Assembly: GCF_009649175.1 (NCBI RefSeq)
Contig: NZ_WJPO01000016.1
Coordinates: 1 to 64,000, forward strand
Source: Rhodovulum strictum
GTDB taxonomy: Bacteria; Pseudomonadota; Alphaproteobacteria; Rhodobacterales; Rhodobacteraceae
Length of the DNA stretch: 64,000 nt
Reading direction: 5' to 3'
Shown here: piece after piece, positions 43,951 to 54,579 of the stretch
Position numbering within the stretch: position 1 is the stretch's first letter
How the letters are laid out: the number at the start of each line of letters is the position of its first letter
Translations under genes and position numbers: made by a program
Notes under the pieces: model-generated
Database searches by the model: none
What the model saw: only the letters and a program-made list of their open reading frames with translations
What the model was told of the DNA's origin: nothing

Positions 43951-44838
43951 TCACTCGCCCCCGCCAAGCTGATGGACATAGGTCGCAACCGCGCGCCGAT
44001 CTGCTTCGCTCAGGCGTTCGCGGTGGCTCGGCATGATGCCAAATCGCGCGTAATACACCGTCTCGGTCAGCGTCTCGACACTTCCGCCGTAAAGCCAGAT
44101 CGCGTCCGTCAGATTGGGCGCGCCCTGATAGCGGTCTCCGGTTCCGTCATCCATGTGGCACGAGGCACAGTTGTAAAGAAACACCTCTTCGCCATCGCTT
44201 GCCAATGCGGCATCATGTTCCTGTCCGGAAATTTTCCGCACATACTGCACAACCTGCGCGATCTCGTCATTCGTCAGCAACTCGTCCACGCCGAAGGCGG
44301 GCATCTGCGACCAGCGTGCATCCGGGTCGTCCTCGTTGCGGATGCCATGGGTAACGGTGGTGTAGATGTCCTCAAGTGCGCCGCCCCACAGCCAGTCATC
44401 GTCCAGAAGGCTGGGATAGCCCGCCGCCTGCACGCCCGCCGCGCCAGAGCCGTGGCACTGGGCGCAGTAGGTGCGGAACACCGCGGCCCCGCCCTGCACG
44501 GCGTAGTTGTACAGGTCGGCATCGGCGCGGATCACCTCGGGGTCCAGTTCGACCTCGATCAGGCGCGCCACCAGATCGGCATTCGCCTCCTGGAAGCGCT
44601 CGATCTCGCGCGCCACCTCGGCCCGGGTCGAATGCCCCAGAAGCCCCGGCGTCGCGCCCGATTTCAGGGGAACCGCCGGGTAGAGGACCGCGTAGATCAC
44701 CGCGAAGGCGATGCAGGCGTAGAAGGACCAGAGCCACCAGCGCGGCAGCGGGTTGTTCAACTCCTCGATGCCGTCCCAGCTGTGGCCGGTGGTGCCGACC
44801 ACGTCCTCGGGCAGGGGTTTCTTGTCGCTTGTGCTCAT
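43951..44838 (-). CDS. ccoP: cbb3 cytochrome oxidase subunit III, dihaem cytochrome c
   Basis: The protein has 295 residues. An N-terminal membrane anchor ([20 protein letters not shown]) is followed by two periplasmic cytochrome c domains with CAQCH and CASCH haem sites and late Met ligands (QMPAFG and GIMPSH). It carries electrons from soluble cytochrome c or the bc1 complex to CcoO/CcoN. The ATG at 44838 follows GGAGG and overlaps the ccoQ stop by 4 bp. Confidence 0.97.
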   Translation of the reverse strand: MSTSDKKPLPEDVVGTTGHSWDGIEELNNPLPRWWLWSFYACIAFAVIYAVLYPAVPLKSGATPGLLGHSTRAEVAREIERFQEANADLVARLIEVELDPEVIRADADLYNYAVQGGAAVFRTYCAQCHGSGAAGVQAAGYPSLLDDDWLWGGALEDIYTTVTHGIRNEDDPDARWSQMPAFGVDELLTNDEIAQVVQYVRKISGQEHDAALASDGEEVFLYNCASCHMDDGTGDRYQGAPNLTDAIWLYGGSVETLTETVYYARFGIMPSHRERLSEADRRAVATYVHQLGGGE

Positions 44839-45047
44839 GTCCGCGCCTCCTTGTGGCACGCGGCCTCATCCGCATCGCGGGACGGGGCGGGTTCGTTGTC
44901 GTGGCGGAACGGGATGTCGGCGCTGTCGCTATGGACCCGGGCGCTGCCCGGGCGCAGCGCCCAGAAGATCACGCCCAGGAAGAACAGCGTCAGGAACAGC
45001 AGCATCCAGCTGTCCGCAAAGGCGCGCAGGGCGGTATAGGTTTCCAT
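44835..45047 (-). CDS. ccoQ: cbb3 cytochrome oxidase subunit IV
   Basis: The protein has 70 residues. One membrane helix ([20 protein letters not shown]) precedes a charged tail. Size, position between ccoO and ccoP, and the '[12 protein letters not shown]' end of the helix identify CcoQ, which stabilises the oxidase complex, notably in the presence of oxygen. Confidence 0.93.
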   Translation of the reverse strand: METYTALRAFADSWMLLFLTLFFLGVIFWALRPGSARVHSDSADIPFRHDNEPAPSRDADEAACHKEART

Positions 45048-45059
45048 CGGAACCGCCCC

Positions 45060-45788
45060 CTACCGGCTTGCATGCGGCTCGAAGGTCGAGAAATCGACCA
45101 GCGTGCCCAGCATCTGAAGGTAGGCCACCAGCGCATCCATTTCCGAGATGCCCGGCTTGCCGTCGAAATTGCGCACCTGTGCGCCCGGATAGCGTTCCAG
45201 CAACCCGTCGGCCCCATCCGAGAACGGGTCGATCTGCGCGTTGAAGTCCGCCACCGCGTTCTCGATCATCTCGTCGGTATAGGGCACACCGACCATGCGG
45301 TGGACGCGCAGCTTGTCGGCGATATGGGTCGGGTCGATCATCCGGTTTTCGAGAAAGCCGTATTTCGGCATGATCGATTCCGGCACCATCGCCTGCGGGT
45401 CGCGCAGGTGCTGCACATGCCAGTCATCCGAGTAGCGCCCGCCCACGCGGGCCAGATCCGGCCCCGTCCGCTTGGACCCCCACTGGAACGGGTGGTCATA
45501 CATCGACTCCGCCGCGAGGCTGTAATGCCCGTAGCGTTCGACCTCGTCGCGCATCGGGCGGATCATCTGGCTGTGGCAGACGTAGCAGCCCTCGCGCACA
45601 TAGATGTCGCGCCCTTCCAGTTCCATCGGCGAGTAGGGGCGCACGCCCTCCACCTCCTCGATGGTGTTCTCGAGGTAGAACAGCGGTGCGATCTCCACCA
45701 GCCCGCCGACGGTGACGACAAGGAAGCTGAACACCAGAAGCAGCGAGGCGTTCTTCTCGAGGATCTTGTGCTTTTCAAGAATGGCCAT
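45060..45788 (-). CDS. ccoO: cbb3 cytochrome oxidase subunit II, monohaem cytochrome c
   Basis: The protein has 242 residues. An N-terminal anchor ([20 protein letters not shown]) precedes the haem c site [20 protein letters not shown] and [20 protein letters not shown]. Met ligand candidates lie in the C-terminal half. It passes electrons from CcoP to the binuclear centre of CcoN. It starts 12 bp after ccoN. Confidence 0.97.
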   Translation of the reverse strand: MAILEKHKILEKNASLLLVFSFLVVTVGGLVEIAPLFYLENTIEEVEGVRPYSPMELEGRDIYVREGCYVCHSQMIRPMRDEVERYGHYSLAAESMYDHPFQWGSKRTGPDLARVGGRYSDDWHVQHLRDPQAMVPESIMPKYGFLENRMIDPTHIADKLRVHRMVGVPYTDEMIENAVADFNAQIDPFSDGADGLLERYPGAQVRNFDGKPGISEMDALVAYLQMLGTLVDFSTFEPHASR

Positions 45789-45800
45789 GATGCGTGCTCC

Positions 45801-47399
<1,599 letters not shown>

Positions 47400-47488
47400 A
47401 GGAAGCCCCTTCGTCGCTTCCGGCCGATTCCCGTCGGCCGACTCCCCTCACGTGCCCGTGAGTATTCGATTGTATGCAAAGATATGCA

Positions 47489-47502
47489 TTGATCCATGTC
47501 AA
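47489..47502 (-). promoter_or_regulatory. FNR/FnrL box for ccoN
   Basis: TTGATCCATGTCAA matches the FNR consensus TTGAT-N4-ATCAA except for one base (GTCAA). If it sits at -41.5, ccoN transcription would start near 47454, giving a 54-base leader that contains the ccoN ribosome binding site. FnrL, encoded nearby, is the obvious activator. Confidence 0.8.
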
Positions 47503-47530
47503 GGCATCTTCGAACCGTTCCAGAGTCTCA

Positions 47531-47544
47531 TTGATCCTTGTCAA
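47531..47544 (+). promoter_or_regulatory. FNR/FnrL box for uspA
   Basis: TTGATCCTTGTCAA is 13 of 14 identical to the ccoN box 42 bp away. Placed at -41.5 it predicts a start near 47579, 34 bases before the uspA GTG. The two boxes thus serve the two divergent genes. Confidence 0.75.
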
Positions 47545-47612
47545 AGCCCGCCCGGCGACCTCGGCGCTAGAGTCGGTGCAACGTCAGGTTGGACGCGAAG
47601 GAGCAAGCTCAG

Positions 47613-48452
47613 GTGGCCTACAAGACCATTCTCACGATCATCACGGACACCGACATCGCCGTTTCGGCGCTGGAACCCGCGATCACGCTTGCCAATCGCG
47701 AAAGCGCCCATCTCGACATTCTCTGTCTGGGCGTCGATCGCACCCAGACGGGCTATTACTATGCCGGCACGAACGCCTTCATCCAGCAGGAGACCCTGCA
47801 CAAGGCGCAGGAGGATTCCGCCGCGATCGAGGCCGCCGTCAAGACCCGGCTGGGCCGCGAGGGGATCGCCTGGGCCGCCGAGGCGGCGGTTGCCCAGATT
47901 GCCGGGCTCAGCCATCTGGTCGCGCAGCGCGCGCGCTATTCCGATCTGGTCGTGATGCCCCGCCCCTATGGCGAGCAGCGCGGCATCGAGGACGAGGCAG
48001 CGACCGAGGCGGTACTGTTCGACGGCCATGCGCCGCTTCTGATCATGCCCGAGGGCGCGGATGCCAACGTGATCGGGCAGAAGATCGTCGTCGCCTGGAA
48101 CCAGAGCCACGAGGCGATGGCCGCGATCAAGCAGGCGATGCCGCTGATGCAGGCCGCCGAGTTGGTGAACATCGCCATCGTCGATCCGCCCAAGCATGGC
48201 GCCGACCGCTCTGATCCGGGCGGCGCGCTGTCGCAGATGCTGTCGCGCCACGGGGTCAGGGCGGAAATCTCGGTGCTGGCCAAGACGATGCCGCGCATCT
48301 CGGACGTGTTGCAGCGCCATGTGCAGGACATCGAGGCCGACATGATGGTGATGGGCGCCTATGGCCATTCGCGCTTCCGCGAGGCGATCCTGGGCGGGGC
48401 CACGCGGGACATGCTGGAACGCACCGGCGTTCCGATCCTGATGGCCCATTGA
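47613..48452 (+). CDS. Universal stress protein, tandem UspA domains
   Basis: The protein has 279 residues. Two Usp domains are seen (about 1-145 and 150-279); the second ends with the typical MMVMGAYGHSRFREAILGGATRDMLERTGVP, matching the G-x2-G-x9-G(S/T) ATP-binding pattern. The GTG at 47613 follows AAGGAG; an upstream TTG at 47589 is less likely. A position divergent from ccoN with its own FNR box suggests a role in low-oxygen survival. Confidence 0.9.
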   Translation: MAYKTILTIITDTDIAVSALEPAITLANRESAHLDILCLGVDRTQTGYYYAGTNAFIQQETLHKAQEDSAAIEAAVKTRLGREGIAWAAEAAVAQIAGLSHLVAQRARYSDLVVMPRPYGEQRGIEDEAATEAVLFDGHAPLLIMPEGADANVIGQKIVVAWNQSHEAMAAIKQAMPLMQAAELVNIAIVDPPKHGADRSDPGGALSQMLSRHGVRAEISVLAKTMPRISDVLQRHVQDIEADMMVMGAYGHSRFREAILGGATRDMLERTGVPILMAH

Positions 48453-48469
48453 TGCAAAGAGGGAGGTGC

Positions 48470-48485
48470 GGGGCCGGGCGGCCCC
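48470..48485. terminator. Hairpin between convergent uspA-type gene and fnrL
   Basis: GGGGCC-GGGC-GGCCCC lies in the 41-bp gap between the two stop codons. It could end transcription in both directions, but no T run is present. Confidence 0.4.
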
Positions 48486-48493
48486 TGCCCTGC

Positions 48494-49240
48494 TCAGGAC
48501 AGCATGCCGCCGTCGTTGTCGTCTCCCGTCTCGCCAAGCAGACGGTCGAAATCGGGAATGGTCACGTGACGCTTGCCTTCCAGAACGATTACCCCGTCGC
48601 GCTTGAGCGCCGACATCTGGCGGCTGACCGTTTCCAGCGTCAGGCCCAGGTAGTCGGCCATCGCCTCGCGGGTCAGCGGCAGGTCGAAGACGATCTTGCT
48701 CTGCATCGGTGCAAACTTCAGCGAGGCATCGCGCCGCGCGATGATCGCCAGAAGGCTCGCGATCTTCTCGCGCGCGGTCTTGCGACCGAGAAGCAGCATC
48801 CATTCCCGCGCCGCGTCCAGCTCGTCCAGCGTCATTTCCAGCAGGCGCTGTCCGATATGGGGCGTGCGGATCATCAGATCCTCGAACGGCTTCTTGCGGA
48901 AGCAGCACATGGTCAGCGAGGTCGTCGCCACCACATCATAGGCCGCCGTCTCGCGCCCCGGCCGGCCCACGAAATCCGACGGCAGCAGCAGCCCCACCAT
49001 CTGGGTGCGCCCGTCTTCCATCGTCTGGCTGAGCGTCGCGATTCCCTCGACCACGGAGGCGACGAAATCCATCCGGTCACCCGACCAGATCACGGTCTGC
49101 CCGGCCTCGTAGGTCCGGTAATACTTAATCGACTCGAGCTGGTCGAGCTCGTCGGTCTCGCAACGGGCACAGACGGCCCGATGCCGGATCGGGCAATCCA
49201 CACAATCCGTGTGCGCCACGGGAGGGTCGGTAACGGCCAT
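48494..49240 (-). CDS. fnrL: Anaerobic transcriptional activator FnrL (Crp/FNR family)
   Basis: The protein has 248 residues. N-terminal cysteines that hold the oxygen-labile 4Fe-4S cluster are in CVDCPIRHRAVCARCE, with a further Cys pair in TMCCFRKKP. A cyclic-nucleotide-fold sensor domain, a long dimer helix and the winged helix (LTREAMADYLGLTLETVSRQ) follow; E-x2-S-R in the recognition helix fits TTGAT half-sites. It activates low-oxygen genes such as ccoNOQP and hemN. The ATG at 49240 has GGAAACGGA upstream. An FNR box 14 bp before it suggests autoregulation. Confidence 0.95.
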   Translation of the reverse strand: MAVTDPPVAHTDCVDCPIRHRAVCARCETDELDQLESIKYYRTYEAGQTVIWSGDRMDFVASVVEGIATLSQTMEDGRTQMVGLLLPSDFVGRPGRETAAYDVVATTSLTMCCFRKKPFEDLMIRTPHIGQRLLEMTLDELDAAREWMLLLGRKTAREKIASLLAIIARRDASLKFAPMQSKIVFDLPLTREAMADYLGLTLETVSRQMSALKRDGVIVLEGKRHVTIPDFDRLLGETGDDNDGGMLS

Positions 49241-49253
49241 TCCGTTTCCAATT

Positions 49254-49267
49254 TTGACTTCGATCAA
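49254..49267. promoter_or_regulatory. FNR/FnrL box shared by fnrL and hemN
   Basis: TTGACTTCGATCAA matches TTGAT-N4-ATCAA except for one base. Its centre (49260.5) is only 20 bp from the fnrL ATG and about 42 bp from the hemN ATG at 49303. At -41.5 it would start hemN transcription at about 49302, directly at the ATG. Toward fnrL it would more likely repress. Confidence 0.75.
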
Positions 49268-49302
49268 GGAGCGAACCCTTGGGTGAAAATAACGCTAGTG
49301 CA

Positions 49303-50658
49303 ATGAGCACCGAATCGCAACTCACGCGTCTCGGTCTATTCGATGCAAAAGTGCCCCGCTACACCAGTTACCCGACTGCGCCGCACTTCAACGCCTCGGT
49401 AGACGACGGAGACTTCGCCGGCTGGATCGACCAGATCGAACCCGGTTCGCAGATTTCCCTTTATATCCACGTGCCGTTCTGCCGTCGGCTGTGCTGGTTC
49501 TGCGCCTGCCGCACCCAGGGCACGCGGTCCGACTCGCCGGTGCGCGCCTATCTCGAGACCCTCAAGGAAGAGGTCGCGATGCTGGGCCGGCGCCTGCCTG
49601 CGGGTGTGTCGCTGTCGCGGCTGCACTGGGGCGGGGGGACGCCGACGCTGTTGTCGGCGGACATGATGAAAGAGTTGACCGAGGTCATCTTCAAGGCCGC
49701 CCCGATGCACGAGACGGGCGAGTTCTCGGTCGAGATCGACCCCAACGAGATCGACGCCGCGCGGCTTGACGTGCTGGCCGCGGCCGGGATGAACCGCGCC
49801 TCGATCGGGATTCAGGATTTCGACCCGCAGATCCAGTCGGTCATCGGCCGCATCCAGAGCTATGACGTGACCCGCGACGCGGTGGACATGATCCGCGCCC
49901 GCGGCATCCCCAGCCTGAACGCCGACATCCTGTATGGCCTGCCGCACCAGTCGAACGAGCGGATCGCCGAATCGGTGCAGAAGCTGATGTCGCTCTCGCC
50001 CGACCGGGTGGCGCTTTACGGCTATGCCCATGTACCGTGGATGGCGCGGCGCCAGTCGATGATCCCGGCCGAGGCGCTGCCCACCCCCGAGGCGCGGCTG
50101 AAGCTTTACGAGACCGCGAAGGAACTGTTCCTGTGGGACGGCTATCGCGAGATCGGCATCGACCACTTCTCGCGGCCCGAGGACGGGCTGGCCCGCGCGC
50201 TGGATGCCGGGCGGCTGCGGCGCAACTTCCAGGGCTATACCGACGACACCGCACCCGCGCTCATCGGGCTGGGGGCGTCCTCGATCTCGAAATTCCCGCA
50301 GGGCTTCGCGCAGAACCTGTCCGGCACGTCGGACTATACCGCGCGCATCCGCGACGGGCGCTTTGCCACCGGCCGCGGCCATGTCTTCACCCCCGAAGAC
50401 AACATGCGCTCGCGCATGATCGAGCAGTTGATGTGCGAGTTCCGCATCTCGACCGCCGAGATTACCGGAACCTTCGGCATCTCGAAATCGGAACTGAACC
50501 GCATGTTCGCCGAAGTGGTCGACCAGTTCGCGGGTTTTGTGGACCTGACCAATGACGGGCTGGTGATCCCCGAACATGGCAAGCCGCTGACCCGGATGAT
50601 CGCCCGCGCCTTCGACGCCTACGACCTGTCCAAGGCCGGTCACAGCTCGGCGATCTGA
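49303..50658 (+). CDS. hemN: Oxygen-independent coproporphyrinogen III oxidase
   Basis: The protein has 451 residues. The radical-SAM cluster motif C-x3-C-x2-C appears as CRRLCWFCAC, preceded by the HemN N-terminal LGLFDAKVPRYTSYPTAPHF and YIHVPF. GGGTPTLL and SIGIQDFDPQIQ follow. It decarboxylates coproporphyrinogen III to protoporphyrinogen IX without oxygen, for haem and possibly bacteriochlorophyll. The ATG at 49303 fits the family N-terminus. A TTG at 49279 has a stronger AAGGAG site but would add 8 residues and conflict with the FNR box position. A terminator follows. Confidence 0.95.
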   Translation: MSTESQLTRLGLFDAKVPRYTSYPTAPHFNASVDDGDFAGWIDQIEPGSQISLYIHVPFCRRLCWFCACRTQGTRSDSPVRAYLETLKEEVAMLGRRLPAGVSLSRLHWGGGTPTLLSADMMKELTEVIFKAAPMHETGEFSVEIDPNEIDAARLDVLAAAGMNRASIGIQDFDPQIQSVIGRIQSYDVTRDAVDMIRARGIPSLNADILYGLPHQSNERIAESVQKLMSLSPDRVALYGYAHVPWMARRQSMIPAEALPTPEARLKLYETAKELFLWDGYREIGIDHFSRPEDGLARALDAGRLRRNFQGYTDDTAPALIGLGASSISKFPQGFAQNLSGTSDYTARIRDGRFATGRGHVFTPEDNMRSRMIEQLMCEFRISTAEITGTFGISKSELNRMFAEVVDQFAGFVDLTNDGLVIPEHGKPLTRMIARAFDAYDLSKAGHSSAI

Positions 50659-50719
50659 GACATACGGCCGGGCCGCCTTGTGTGGCCCGGACCGCCCGCG
50701 GGGCAATTTCGCCCCGTGA

Positions 50720-50759
50720 AACGCCCGCAGCAGCCCCCCCGCCGCGGGCGTTGTTTTTG
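50720..50759 (+). terminator. Rho-independent terminator of hemN
   Basis: AACGCCCGC (50720-50728) pairs with GCGGGCGTT (50744-50752), followed by GTTTTTG. Two further hairpins precede it: CCGGGCC/GGCCCGG (50668-50690) and CGGGGC/GCCCCG (about 50699-50716). It lies between convergent genes. Confidence 0.85.
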
Positions 50760-50765
50760 CGCGGT

Positions 50766-52370
50766 CTACTGGGCAGCGGCCACCGGCGCGCCAAAGGCCG
50801 CCTGCATCAGCGTGCGGGTATAGTCGCTTTGCGGTGCCTCGAAGATCGCGCGCGCCTCTCCGGCCTCGACGATATCGCCCTGGCGCATCACGATGACCTT
50901 GTGGCTGAGCGCGCGCACCACCCGCAGATCGTGGCTGATGAACAGATAGGCCAGATCGTTGCGCCGTTGCAGTTCGCGCAGCAGATCCACGATCTGCACC
51001 TGAACCGTCATGTCCAGCGCCGAGGTCGGCTCGTCCAGCACCAGAAGACGCGGCCGCAGGATCATGGCCCGCGCGATCGCGATGCGCTGGCGCTGGCCGC
51101 CGGAAAACTCGTGCGGGTAGCGGTGCATCATCGCGGGGTCGAGCCCCACTTCGGTCAGGATCTGCGCCACCTCATCGCGGGGGGACCGGCCCGAGCGGGC
51201 GCCATGCACGCCCAACCCCTCGGCCACGATCTGTTCGACCGTCATGCGCGGGCTGAGGCTGCCGTAAGGATCCTGGAACACGATCTGCATGTCGCGGCGA
51301 AGGGGGCGCATCTGGCGCGATTTCAGCCCGTCGATGCCGCGGCCCTGAAAGACGATCCGCCCCTCGGACGAGATCAGCCGCATGATCGCCAGTGCAAGCG
51401 TCGTCTTGCCCGAACCGGATTCGCCCACGATGCCCAGCGTCTCGCCCGCCCGCACGGCAATATCGGCCGCGTTCACCGCCTTGATATGGCCCACGGTGCG
51501 CCGCATGAACCCGCGCTGGATCGGGAACCAGACCTTCAGCGCCTCGGTGCGCACGATTTCGGCCGCGCCGGGCTTGACCGGATCGGGGCCGCCCACCGCC
51601 TCGGCGGCCAGAAGCTTGCGGGTATAGGGGTGCTGCGGCGCGCGGAATATGTCCTCGGTCCGGCCGCTCTCGACGATCTCGCCATCCTTCATCACGCAGA
51701 CCCGGTCGGCGATGCGGCGCACCACGCCCAGATCATGGGTAATGAACAAAAGGCTCAGCCCCTCGGCCCGTTTCAGATCGGCCAGCAGGTCGAGGATCTG
51801 CGCCTCGATGGTCACATCGAGCGCGGTGGTCGGCTCGTCCGCGATCAGCAGTTCCGGGCCGTTGGCCAGCGCCATGGCGATCATCACCCGCTGGCGCTGC
51901 CCGCCCGAAAGCTGGTGCGGATAATCCTTGAGCCGGGTTTCGGGATCGCGGATGCCGACCTTGTGCAACAGTTCCAGCACCCGGGCACGCGCAGGCGCCC
52001 CGGTCAGGCCCTGATGCAGCGCAAGGCTTTCGGTCAGCTGCTTTTCCAGCGTGTGCAACGGGTTGAGCGAGGTCATCGGCTCCTGGAAGATGAAGCTGAT
52101 ATCGTTGCCCCGCACCGCGCGCAGCCGCGCCTCGGACGCGCCGATCATCTCGTCGTCGCCATAGCGCACCGATCCCGTGACCGTCGCGCTGCCGGGCAGA
52201 AGCGCCACGGTCGAGAGCGCCGTTACCGACTTGCCCGAACCGGATTCGCCCACGATGGCGACGGTCTCGCCGCGGCCCACCTCGAAGCTGACGCCGCGCA
52301 CGGCGGCAATGTCGCGCCCGTCCTGCCGGAAACTGACCGACAGGTTATCGACCTTCAGGACCGCACTCAT
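50766..52370 (-). CDS. yejF: Peptide ABC transporter, fused double ATP-binding protein YejF
   Basis: The protein has 534 residues and two complete ATPase domains: Walker [13 protein letters not shown] and [12 protein letters not shown], signatures [15 protein letters not shown] and [15 protein letters not shown], and Walker [12 protein letters not shown] and [11 protein letters not shown]. Oligopeptide-type C-terminal extensions follow each. It powers the YejABE importer of oligopeptides (microcin C in E. coli). It overlaps yejE by 4 bp and ends the operon. Confidence 0.95.
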   Translation of the reverse strand: MSAVLKVDNLSVSFRQDGRDIAAVRGVSFEVGRGETVAIVGESGSGKSVTALSTVALLPGSATVTGSVRYGDDEMIGASEARLRAVRGNDISFIFQEPMTSLNPLHTLEKQLTESLALHQGLTGAPARARVLELLHKVGIRDPETRLKDYPHQLSGGQRQRVMIAMALANGPELLIADEPTTALDVTIEAQILDLLADLKRAEGLSLLFITHDLGVVRRIADRVCVMKDGEIVESGRTEDIFRAPQHPYTRKLLAAEAVGGPDPVKPGAAEIVRTEALKVWFPIQRGFMRRTVGHIKAVNAADIAVRAGETLGIVGESGSGKTTLALAIMRLISSEGRIVFQGRGIDGLKSRQMRPLRRDMQIVFQDPYGSLSPRMTVEQIVAEGLGVHGARSGRSPRDEVAQILTEVGLDPAMMHRYPHEFSGGQRQRIAIARAMILRPRLLVLDEPTSALDMTVQVQIVDLLRELQRRNDLAYLFISHDLRVVRALSHKVIVMRQGDIVEAGEARAIFEAPQSDYTRTLMQAAFGAPVAAAQ

Positions 52371-53476
52371 CGAAAGGTCTTTCTGGGGTCGAAGGCATCG
52401 CGCACGCCCTCGAAGATGAACACCAGCAGCGACAGCATGATCGCGAAGGTGAAGAACGCGGTAAAGCCCAGCCAGGGCGCCTGAAGGTTCTGTTTCGCCT
52501 GAAGCGTCAGTTCGCCGAGCGAGGGTGCCGAGGAGGGCAGCCCGAAGCCGAGGAAGTCGAGCGATGCCAGCGTGCCGATGGTCGCGGTAATCAGGAAGGG
52601 CAGAAGCGTCAGGGTCGCCACCATGGCATTCGGCAGCATGTGGCGGAACATGATCGTGGCGTTCGACACGCCCAGCGCGCGGGCCGCGCGAACATATTCG
52701 AAATTGCGCGCCCGCAGGAATTCCGCCCGCACCACGCCGACCAGCGCGGGCCAGCCGAACAGCGCGGTCAGGAAGACCAGCAGCCAGAAACTGCGCCCCA
52801 ACACCGCGAACAGGATGATGATGATGTAAAGCTGCGGCGTCGAGGTCCAGATCTCGATCACGCGCTGAAAGATCAGGTCGGTGATCCCGCCAAAGAACCC
52901 CTGCACCGCCCCCGCCACGATCCCTATCACCGAGGCGATGGTGGTCACGATCAGCGTGAAGAAGATCGACAGCCGGAAGCCATAGATCACCCGCGCCACC
53001 ACATCGCGCGCCGTGTCGTCGGTGCCAAGCCAGTGATCCGCGCTGGGCGGTGCCGGTGCGGTGCCCGAAATATCCGAAATCGTGTTGTAGCTGTAGGGGA
53101 TCAGCGGCCAGAGGATGCGGCCCCGCTCGATCGCCTGCCCGTCGATGACGCCGGTCCTGGCCTGGTCGATCAGGTCCTCGGGCGCGTCCCAGCACGCCTC
53201 CATCCCGCCGGTCAGGATCAGGCATTGCACCTCGATGTCGCGATAGACGGCTTCGGTGCGCAGATCGCCGCCAAAGGCGGTTTCGGGGTAAAAGCGGTAG
53301 ATCGGGAAGAAGTTTTCGCCCTGAAAGCGGACATAGATCGGCTTGTCGTTGGCGATCACCTCGGCGAACAGCGACAGCCCGAACAGGACGCCGAACAGGA
53401 TCAGCGACCAATAGGCCCGGCGGTTGCGGGTGAAGTTCCGCCAGCGGCGCTGGTTCAGGGGGGAGTGCGTCAACAT
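52367..53476 (-). CDS. yejE: Peptide ABC transporter, permease YejE
   Basis: The protein has 369 residues. It opens with LNQRRWRNFTRNRRAYWSL, the basic start typical of OppC/YejE permeases, then a helix, a long periplasmic loop (about 50-160, including 'HWLGTDDTARDV') and five helices with the EAA motif YVRAARALGVSNATIMFRHM. The ATG at 53476 is chosen over an open extension that would overlap yejB. Confidence 0.94.
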   Translation of the reverse strand: MLTHSPLNQRRWRNFTRNRRAYWSLILFGVLFGLSLFAEVIANDKPIYVRFQGENFFPIYRFYPETAFGGDLRTEAVYRDIEVQCLILTGGMEACWDAPEDLIDQARTGVIDGQAIERGRILWPLIPYSYNTISDISGTAPAPPSADHWLGTDDTARDVVARVIYGFRLSIFFTLIVTTIASVIGIVAGAVQGFFGGITDLIFQRVIEIWTSTPQLYIIIILFAVLGRSFWLLVFLTALFGWPALVGVVRAEFLRARNFEYVRAARALGVSNATIMFRHMLPNAMVATLTLLPFLITATIGTLASLDFLGFGLPSSAPSLGELTLQAKQNLQAPWLGFTAFFTFAIMLSLLVFIFEGVRDAFDPRKTFR

Positions 53477-53477
53477 C

Positions 53478-54563
53478 TCAGGTCTCCCGGCTTTCGAAGT
53501 CGATCCGCGGATCGACCAGCACATAGGTCAGGTCCGAGATCAGCCCCACCAGCAGCCCGATCAACCCGAAGACATAGAGCGTGGCGAAGATCACCGGATA
53601 ATCGCGCGCCACCGCCGCCTCGAATCCCAGCCGCCCCAGACCGTCGAGCGAAAAGATCGTCTCGATGATGATCGAGGCGCCGAAGAAGACGCCGATGAAC
53701 ATGGCCGGGAAGCCCGCGATCACGATCAGCATCGCGTTGCGGAAGACATGGCCGTAAAGGATGCGGGATTCTGCCAGCCCCTTGGCCTTGGCGGTGACGA
53801 CATATTGCTTCCTGATCTCGTCGAGGAACGAGTTCTTGGTCAGCAGTGTCAGCGTGGCAAAGCTGGAAATCGTCGTGGCCAGAACCGGCAGGGTGATGTG
53901 CCAGAAATAGTCGCCGATCTTGCCCAGCAGGCTGAGCTCGTCGAAATTGTCCGAGGTCAGGCCCCTGAGCGGGAACCACTGGAAATACGACCCGCCCGCG
54001 AACAGCACCAGCAGGAGCACCGCGAACAGGAAGCCGGGGATCGCATAGCCCACGATGATCGCGCCGCTGGTCCAGGTGTCAAAGGGCGTGCCGTCCTTCA
54101 CCGCCTTGCGGATGCCCAGCGGGATCGAGACCAGATAGGCGATCAGCGTGGACCACAGCCCCAGCGTGATCGAGACCGGCATCTTTTCCAGAACCAGATC
54201 GATCACCGCGACCGAGCGGAAATAGCTCTGGCCGAAATCGAAGCGGATATAGTTCCACATCATCGTCAGGAACCGTTCCAGCGGCGGCTTGTCGAAGCCG
54301 AATTCGCGTTCCAGTTCCGCGATGAATTCGGGCGGCAACCCGCGTGCGCCCACATAGCGGTCGTCGCCGAAACCCTGCGCCCGTTCGCCCACATCGCCCC
54401 CGCCCGCAATGCCCTGAAACACATCGCCCTGCCCTTCCATCTGGGCGATGATCTGTTCGATCGGGCCGCCGGGCACGAACTGGGTCAGGGTGAAGTTGAT
54501 GATCATTATGCCCAACAGCGTCGGGACGATCAGCAACAATCGCCGAAGGATATAGGCGCCCAT
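53478..54563 (-). CDS. yejB: Peptide ABC transporter, permease YejB
   Basis: The protein has 361 residues. An N-terminal helix ([20 protein letters not shown]), a periplasmic loop with [11 protein letters not shown] and a five-helix core with the EAA-like [20 protein letters not shown] mark an OppB/DppB-type permease. With YejE it forms the membrane channel. It starts 16 bp after yejA and is 1 bp from yejE. Confidence 0.95.
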   Translation of the reverse strand: MGAYILRRLLLIVPTLLGIMIINFTLTQFVPGGPIEQIIAQMEGQGDVFQGIAGGGDVGERAQGFGDDRYVGARGLPPEFIAELEREFGFDKPPLERFLTMMWNYIRFDFGQSYFRSVAVIDLVLEKMPVSITLGLWSTLIAYLVSIPLGIRKAVKDGTPFDTWTSGAIIVGYAIPGFLFAVLLLVLFAGGSYFQWFPLRGLTSDNFDELSLLGKIGDYFWHITLPVLATTISSFATLTLLTKNSFLDEIRKQYVVTAKAKGLAESRILYGHVFRNAMLIVIAGFPAMFIGVFFGASIIIETIFSLDGLGRLGFEAAVARDYPVIFATLYVFGLIGLLVGLISDLTYVLVDPRIDFESRET

Positions 54564-54579
54564 GGGCTGCTCTGCCTCG

